The position numbers and the translations under genes were made by a program. Of a DNA stretch of 8,446 nucleotides, positions 5,625 to 8,446 are shown one piece after another (position 1 is the stretch's first letter; the number at the start of each line of letters is the position of its first letter). A model generated the notes under the pieces. The model made no database searches. It saw only the letters and a list, made by a program, of their open reading frames with translations, and was not told the origin of the DNA. The DNA is from Planctomycetota bacterium (GTDB taxonomy: Bacteria; Planctomycetota; Phycisphaerae; Phycisphaerales; UBA1924), in contig JAEYNG010000505.1 of NCBI GenBank assembly GCA_023412695.1, positions 1-8,446 of the forward strand, in the 5' to 3' direction.

Positions 5625-7175
5625 ATGGCGAGGATCAACTCGAATATCCCCAGCCTGATCGCCCGGACGAATCTCGGACGGGCCAACCAGGACCTGGAGG
5701 TCCGTCTCCAGCGTCTGGCGACGGGGCTGAAGATCAACCGCGGCGCGGACAACCCCGCGGGACTGATCGTCTCCGAGCGTCTGCGCTCGGAGGTCTCGGG
5801 CCTGAACCAGGCCGTCGACAACTCGCAGCGGGCCTCGTCGGTCATCGCGACGGCCGAGGGCGCGCTCGCCGAGATCAGCGACCTGCTGAACTCGGTGCGC
5901 GGGCTGGTGGTCGAGGCGGCGAACACGGGCGCCATCTCGGCCGAGGAACGCGCGGCCAACCAGCTGCAGATCGACTCGGCGATCGACACGATCACGAGGA
6001 TCAGCAACAGCGCGAGCTTCGGCGGGCTGAAGCTGCTCAACGGCTCGCTCGACTACGTGGTTTCGGGGCTCGACTCGGCCGACGTCAACAAGGCGACGAT
6101 CTTCGGGGCGAACTTCGCCGGGAGGTCGCAGATCCAGGTCGACGTCAACGTCATCGCCTCGGCGCAGACGGCGGCGTTGTTCCTGTCGGCCTCGAACGCG
6201 GGCAGCCCGGTGCTGCCGGGGAACTTCGCGTCCAACACGACGCTGGAGATCGCCGGTCCGCTGGGCGTGCAGGTGCTCGAGATCCTCTCGGGCCAGTCGC
6301 TGTCGAGCGTGGTCGACGGCATCAACGCCTTCACGGCCGCGACGGGCATCTCGGCGTCGCTGCTCAACCCGCTGAACGCGGCCTCGGGCATGCGGTTCAG
6401 CTCCACGACCTATGGGTCGGGCGCGTTCGCCTCGGTGAAGCGGCTCAACGGCCCGTCGGGCGGCGGGTTCTTCCGCACGTTCACGCTCACCTCGAACGGG
6501 CCTGTCCCGGCCACCCCGAGCTTCTCGGATTCCACGTTCGTGGCCGGCCTCACGGCGGCGAACCGGGACACGGGCCGGGACGTCAACGCGATCGTGAACG
6601 GCGCGCTGGCGAACGGCAACGGCCTGCGGCTGTCGCTGCAGAACCAGACGGCATTGTCGCTGGAGCTGCAGCTCGACGCCTCCTTCGCGACCGCGAACGG
6701 CTCGACCTCGCAGTTCTTCATCACCGGCGGCGGCGCGCTGTACCAGCTCGGCGGGCAGATCAATACGACGCAGCAGACCAACATCGGCATCCAGTCGATG
6801 GCGGCGTCGCGTCTGGGCGGCACGCTGCTCGAGGGCGAGCTGCAGTTCCTCAGCTCGCTGCGATCGGGCGGCGCGAACGACCTCAACAGCCGGAACTTCC
6901 AGAACGCCTCGTCGATCCTCGACACCTCGATCGACGAGGTCTCGACGCTCCGCGGGCGGCTGGGCGCGTTCGAGCGGAACACGCTCGAAACGAACGTCCG
7001 CTCACTGACGACGGCGATCGAGAACCTGACGGCCAGCGAGTCGCGGATCCGCGACGCGGACTTCGCCGAGGAGACCAGCCGGCTCACCCGCTCGCAGGTC
7101 CTCTCGAGCGCGAGCACGTCCGTGCTGGCCCTGGCGAACCAGCAGAGCCAGCAGGTGCTGCAGCTGCTCGGATAG
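5625..7175 (+). CDS. fliC: Flagellin 1 (filament protein)
   Basis: Filament subunit of 516 residues, exported through the flagellar secretion channel and polymerised beyond FlgK/FlgL. The flagellin N-domain spans about 4-143, with 'RLATGLKINRGADNPAGLIV' at 30-49 and 'ANQLQIDSAIDTI' at 111-123. A variable centre follows, containing a Flagellin_IN-like module at about 203-274 ('LSGQSLSSVVDGINAFTAAT', ending 'YGSGAFASVKRL') and a second beta-type part with 'RDTGRDVNAIVNGALANGNG' at 314-333. The C-domain, about 432-516, has 'LRGRLGAFERNTLETNV', 'SRIRDADFAEETSRLTRSQV' at 473-492 and ends 'QQVLQLLG'. ATG with GGAGGA 5 nt upstream, inside a hairpin. No promoter is evident in the 84-nt gap, so transcription probably comes from csrA or further up; an intrinsic terminator follows. 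Codon choice is strongly C-ending. A longer overlapping reading frame (5552-7291) is a shadow. Confidence 0.97.
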   Translation: MARINSNIPSLIARTNLGRANQDLEVRLQRLATGLKINRGADNPAGLIVSERLRSEVSGLNQAVDNSQRASSVIATAEGALAEISDLLNSVRGLVVEAANTGAISAEERAANQLQIDSAIDTITRISNSASFGGLKLLNGSLDYVVSGLDSADVNKATIFGANFAGRSQIQVDVNVIASAQTAALFLSASNAGSPVLPGNFASNTTLEIAGPLGVQVLEILSGQSLSSVVDGINAFTAATGISASLLNPLNAASGMRFSSTTYGSGAFASVKRLNGPSGGGFFRTFTLTSNGPVPATPSFSDSTFVAGLTAANRDTGRDVNAIVNGALANGNGLRLSLQNQTALSLELQLDASFATANGSTSQFFITGGGALYQLGGQINTTQQTNIGIQSMAASRLGGTLLEGELQFLSSLRSGGANDLNSRNFQNASSILDTSIDEVSTLRGRLGAFERNTLETNVRSLTTAIENLTASESRIRDADFAEETSRLTRSQVLSSASTSVLALANQQSQQVLQLLG

Positions 7176-7211
7176 AGCCGGCCACCACGGCGACAGTCGA
7201 AGCACCCCCCG

Positions 7212-7242
7212 ACCCCGGCGCAGCGAGCGTCGGGGTTTTTTT
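7212..7242 (+). terminator. Intrinsic terminator of flagellin 1
   Basis: Arms ACCCCGGCGC (7212-7221) and GCGTCGGGGT (7227-7236) pair over 10 bp with one G-U, loop AGCGA, followed by a run of seven T (7236-7242). It lies 36 nt after the flagellin 1 stop. It is the only classical rho-independent terminator in the window and separates the two flagellin genes into different transcription units. Confidence 0.92.
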
Positions 7243-7288
7243 ATCGGGCGTGACCGAAAAAATCGTACCAACCGTTTCAGACCGCGCT

Positions 7289-7315
7289 TAAGCCGCCCCT
7301 TGGCTCATCCGATCG
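7289..7315 (+). promoter_or_regulatory. Candidate sigma-28 (FliA) promoter of flagellin 2
   Basis: TAAG (7289-7292), 15 nt, then TCCGATCG (7308-7315) matches the enteric FliA pattern TAAA-N15-GCCGATAA at 3 of 4 and 5 of 8 positions, including the CCGAT core. It sits just after the flagellin 1 terminator and predicts a transcript starting near 7321 with a leader of about 185 nt. Flagellin genes are usual FliA targets. The match is partial and the spacing was counted by hand. Confidence 0.5.
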
Positions 7316-7325
7316 ATCCCGTGCA

Positions 7326-7348
7326 CGCCCGTCCTTTTTCGGAGGGCG
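7326..7348 (+). promoter_or_regulatory. Flagellin 2 leader hairpin 1
   Basis: CGCCC (7326-7330), a bulged G and TCC (7332-7334) pair with GGA (7341-7343) and GGGCG (7344-7348) around TTTTTC. It would be at the very 5' end of the transcript from the promoter candidate. GGA is in the stem here, not the loop, so this is not a good CsrA site; a stabilising 5' hairpin is possible. Confidence 0.4.
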
Positions 7349-7362
7349 GGCTGGCAACTCGG

Positions 7363-7382
7363 GCCCGGTACGGATACCGGGC
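7363..7382 (+). promoter_or_regulatory. Flagellin 2 leader hairpin 2, CGGA tetraloop
   Basis: GCCCGGTA (7363-7370) and TACCGGGC (7375-7382) form a perfect 8-bp stem closing CGGA with an A-U pair. Stem length, closing pair and loop are the same as in the csrA leader hairpin at 5128-5147, while the stem sequence differs, which suggests a shared ligand. CsrA is the obvious candidate. Confidence 0.6.
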
Positions 7383-7420
7383 AGGGCAGCGGGCCTTGTT
7401 GGTCCGAAGCCCCGATCCCC

Positions 7421-7436
7421 GCCGCCCGGAAGCGGC
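7421..7436 (+). promoter_or_regulatory. Flagellin 2 leader hairpin 3, GGA hexaloop
   Basis: GCCGC (7421-7425) pairs with GCGGC (7432-7436) around CCGGAA, placing GGA in a six-base loop as CsrA prefers. It overlaps the next hairpin by two bases, so both cannot be fully formed at once. Confidence 0.45.
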
Positions 7437-7458
7437 CGGACCCGAAGACGGGTCTGGC
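7435..7458 (+). promoter_or_regulatory. Flagellin 2 leader hairpin 4
   Basis: GCCGGACCCG (7435-7444) pairs with CGGGTCTGGC (7449-7458), 10 bp with one G-U, around an AAGA loop. No GGA is in the loop. It ends 49 nt before the ATG and could hold the leader in a fixed shape or alternate with the GGA hexaloop hairpin at its left. Confidence 0.45.
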
Positions 7459-7487
7459 GTTCCTCGCAGCACGAGACGCCGGTTCGA

Positions 7488-7499
7488 GTTCACGGAGGG
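7488..7499 (+). promoter_or_regulatory. Flagellin 2 ribosome site within a CACGGAGG motif
   Basis: GTTCACGGAGGG contains the ribosome site GGAGGG (7494-7499), 8 nt before the ATG. Its first nine bases equal those at the loop of the csrA leader hairpin (5131-5139), and TCACGGAGG is identical to the flagellin 1 site (5610-5618). I found no clean hairpin around it, so if CsrA binds here it would be as a single-stranded GGA next to structured sites upstream. Confidence 0.5.
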
Positions 7500-7507
7500 C
7501 ACGTTCG

Positions 7508-8446
7508 ATGAGCCGTATCAACACGAATATCCAGTCCCTGATCGCACAGCGTGTGCTGGGCACCAACAACTTCTCGCTGGGCCAGTCGCTCGAGCGTCTG
7601 AGCACCGGCCTGCGGATCAACCGCGGCAAGGACGACCCGGCCGGCCTGATCGCGTCGGAGAATCTCCGATCCGAGAAGGCCTCGCTGAACGCCGCGATCG
7701 GCAACGCCGAGCGTGCGGACCAGGTCGCGAACATCGCCGAGGGCGGTCTGCAGGAGATTTCGTCCCTGCTGATCGACCTGCAGGGCCTTGTGACCTCGGC
7801 CGCGAACGATGACGGCCTTTCGACCCAGGAGAAGCAGGCGAACCAGCTGCAGATCGACTCGATCCTGCAGACGATCGACCGCATCTCGGGCGCGACGTCG
7901 TTCCAGGGCAAGAAGCTGCTGAACGGCAACCTCGACTACACCACGACCAACGTCGACAGCGGCGTCTCCGACTTCAAGGTCAACGGCGCCAAGCTGGCGT
8001 TTGGCGACGAGCTCGAAGTGCAGGCGGTCGTGACGACCTCGGCCCAGCAGGCCGGGTTGTTCCTGTCGCTCGGCGGCCCGCTGAACCTCAACGGCGGCAC
8101 AAACAGCGCGTTCACGATCGAGATCACCGGCAGCCTCGGCAGCCGCGAGCTGTCGTTCGCCTCCGGCACCACCATCGCGAACATGGTTGACGCGATCAAC
8201 ACATTCTCGGCGGTGACCGGCGTGACGGCGACGGCGTCGGGCGCGACGGGCATCCGTCTGGCGTCGGACGCGTACGGCTCGAACGCCTTCGTGGGCACCC
8301 GCATCGTCAATGAGGCGGACATCCAGGGCACGGGCCTGGGCGTGTTCCAGCTGACCGCGGACAACTTCAACACCGCCGACGCGAGCAGCCGCGTGCAGTT
8401 CGATTCGACGGCCGCCAGCAACGGCGTCCGTGACGAGGGCCAGGAC
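7508..8446 (+). CDS. fliC: Flagellin 2 (filament protein), 3' end outside window
   Basis: Second filament subunit; the frame is open from the ATG to the last base, 313 codons, with no stop, so the C-terminal D1/D0 part is missing only because the window ends. The flagellin N-domain covers about 4-143: 'MSRINTNIQSLIAQRVLG' at 1-18, 'RLSTGLRINRGKDDPAGLIA' at 30-49, and 'ANQLQIDSILQTIDRI' at 111-126. A Flagellin_IN-like module occupies about 201-266 ('ITGSLGSRELSFASGTTIAN', then 'YGSNAFVGTRIV'). The last residues 'NGVRDEGQD' correspond to 'NRDTGRDVN' of flagellin 1. The N-domain is clearly related to flagellin 1 but much diverged, so this is an old paralogue. GGAGGG lies 8 nt upstream. It has its own promoter candidate and long leader. 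Of 34 glycine codons 32 are GGC, a sign of strong expression. Confidence 0.96.
   Translation, partial: MSRINTNIQSLIAQRVLGTNNFSLGQSLERLSTGLRINRGKDDPAGLIASENLRSEKASLNAAIGNAERADQVANIAEGGLQEISSLLIDLQGLVTSAANDDGLSTQEKQANQLQIDSILQTIDRISGATSFQGKKLLNGNLDYTTTNVDSGVSDFKVNGAKLAFGDELEVQAVVTTSAQQAGLFLSLGGPLNLNGGTNSAFTIEITGSLGSRELSFASGTTIANMVDAINTFSAVTGVTATASGATGIRLASDAYGSNAFVGTRIVNEADIQGTGLGVFQLTADNFNTADASSRVQFDSTAASNGVRDEGQD

Larger units (their letters stand above)
7176..7507 (+). other. Intergenic region between the two flagellin genes (332 nt)
   Basis: No credible gene lies here. From left to right it holds the flagellin 1 terminator, an A-rich stretch (7255-7275) ahead of a sigma-28-like promoter candidate, and a leader of about 185 nt with four inverted repeats (7326-7348, 7363-7382, 7421-7436, 7435-7458) and the flagellin 2 ribosome site. 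Reading frames through it are not conserved-looking and are treated as non-coding. Confidence 0.8.

Noticed and set aside
5552..7291. Long + strand open frame (579 codons) overlapping flagellin 1
   Set aside because: It is the +2-type shadow of the flagellin gene: Arg/Gly/Ala-rich with no recognisable domain, while the overlapping frame encodes a complete flagellin.
7300..7812. + strand open frame running from the leader into flagellin 2
   Set aside because: Out of frame with flagellin 2, composition typical of a shadow, and it would translate the leader hairpins.
1..8446. Mobile elements, CRISPR arrays, tRNA or rRNA genes
   Set aside because: No terminal inverted repeats with a transposase, no regularly spaced direct repeats, and no tRNA- or rRNA-like sequence noticed; all coding space belongs to flagellar genes.

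Overview
The window is a late flagellar (hook-filament) locus with every gene on the + strand: flgN, flgK, flgL, fliW, csrA, a complete flagellin gene, and a second flagellin gene cut by the right edge. The DNA is strongly GC-rich. The flagellins have the N-terminal style I associate with Planctomycetes (for example 'RLSTGLRINRGKDDPAGLIAS' split over residues 30-50 of flagellin 2, and 'ANQLQIDSI'). FlgN is Lys-poor and Ala-rich, and flgL is unusually long. A planctomycete, possibly of the Phycisphaerae, is my best inference, made from recalled family resemblance and not from a search. The order flgN-flgK-flgL-fliW-csrA-flagellin is the same as I recall from Bacillus subtilis (flgM-flgN-flgK-flgL-...-fliW-csrA-hag), so this is an old conserved module and not a cargo region.

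Layout. 36-575 FlgN, export chaperone for FlgK/FlgL (TTG start). 585-2333 FlgK, first hook-filament junction protein. 2372-4456 FlgL, second junction protein, about twice the usual size because of three tandem beta-type modules. 4457-4598 leader of fliW. 4599-5054 FliW. 5055-5195 structured leader of csrA. 5196-5540 CsrA with a C-terminal tail. 5541-5624 short structured leader. 5625-7175 flagellin 1. 7176-7507 intergenic region with a strong intrinsic terminator, a sigma-28-like promoter candidate and a heavily structured leader. 7508-8446 flagellin 2 (first 313 codons, no stop inside the window).

How the genes work together. FlgN holds FlgK and FlgL soluble for the flagellar type III secretion system. 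FlgK and FlgL form the junction on which flagellin polymerises. In the known FliW-CsrA system, free CsrA binds GGA motifs in the flagellin leader and blocks translation. FliW sequesters CsrA, and unexported flagellin binds FliW, which releases CsrA and couples flagellin synthesis to export. The sequence supports this wiring directly: both flagellin leaders and the csrA leader carry hairpins with GGA in the loop, and in flagellin 1 one such hairpin contains the Shine-Dalgarno (SD) sequence and ends exactly at the ATG. The GGA-hairpin set across fliW, csrA, flagellin 1 and flagellin 2 is the most interesting signal here. The modular enlargement of FlgL is second. I see no mobile element, CRISPR, tRNA or rRNA.
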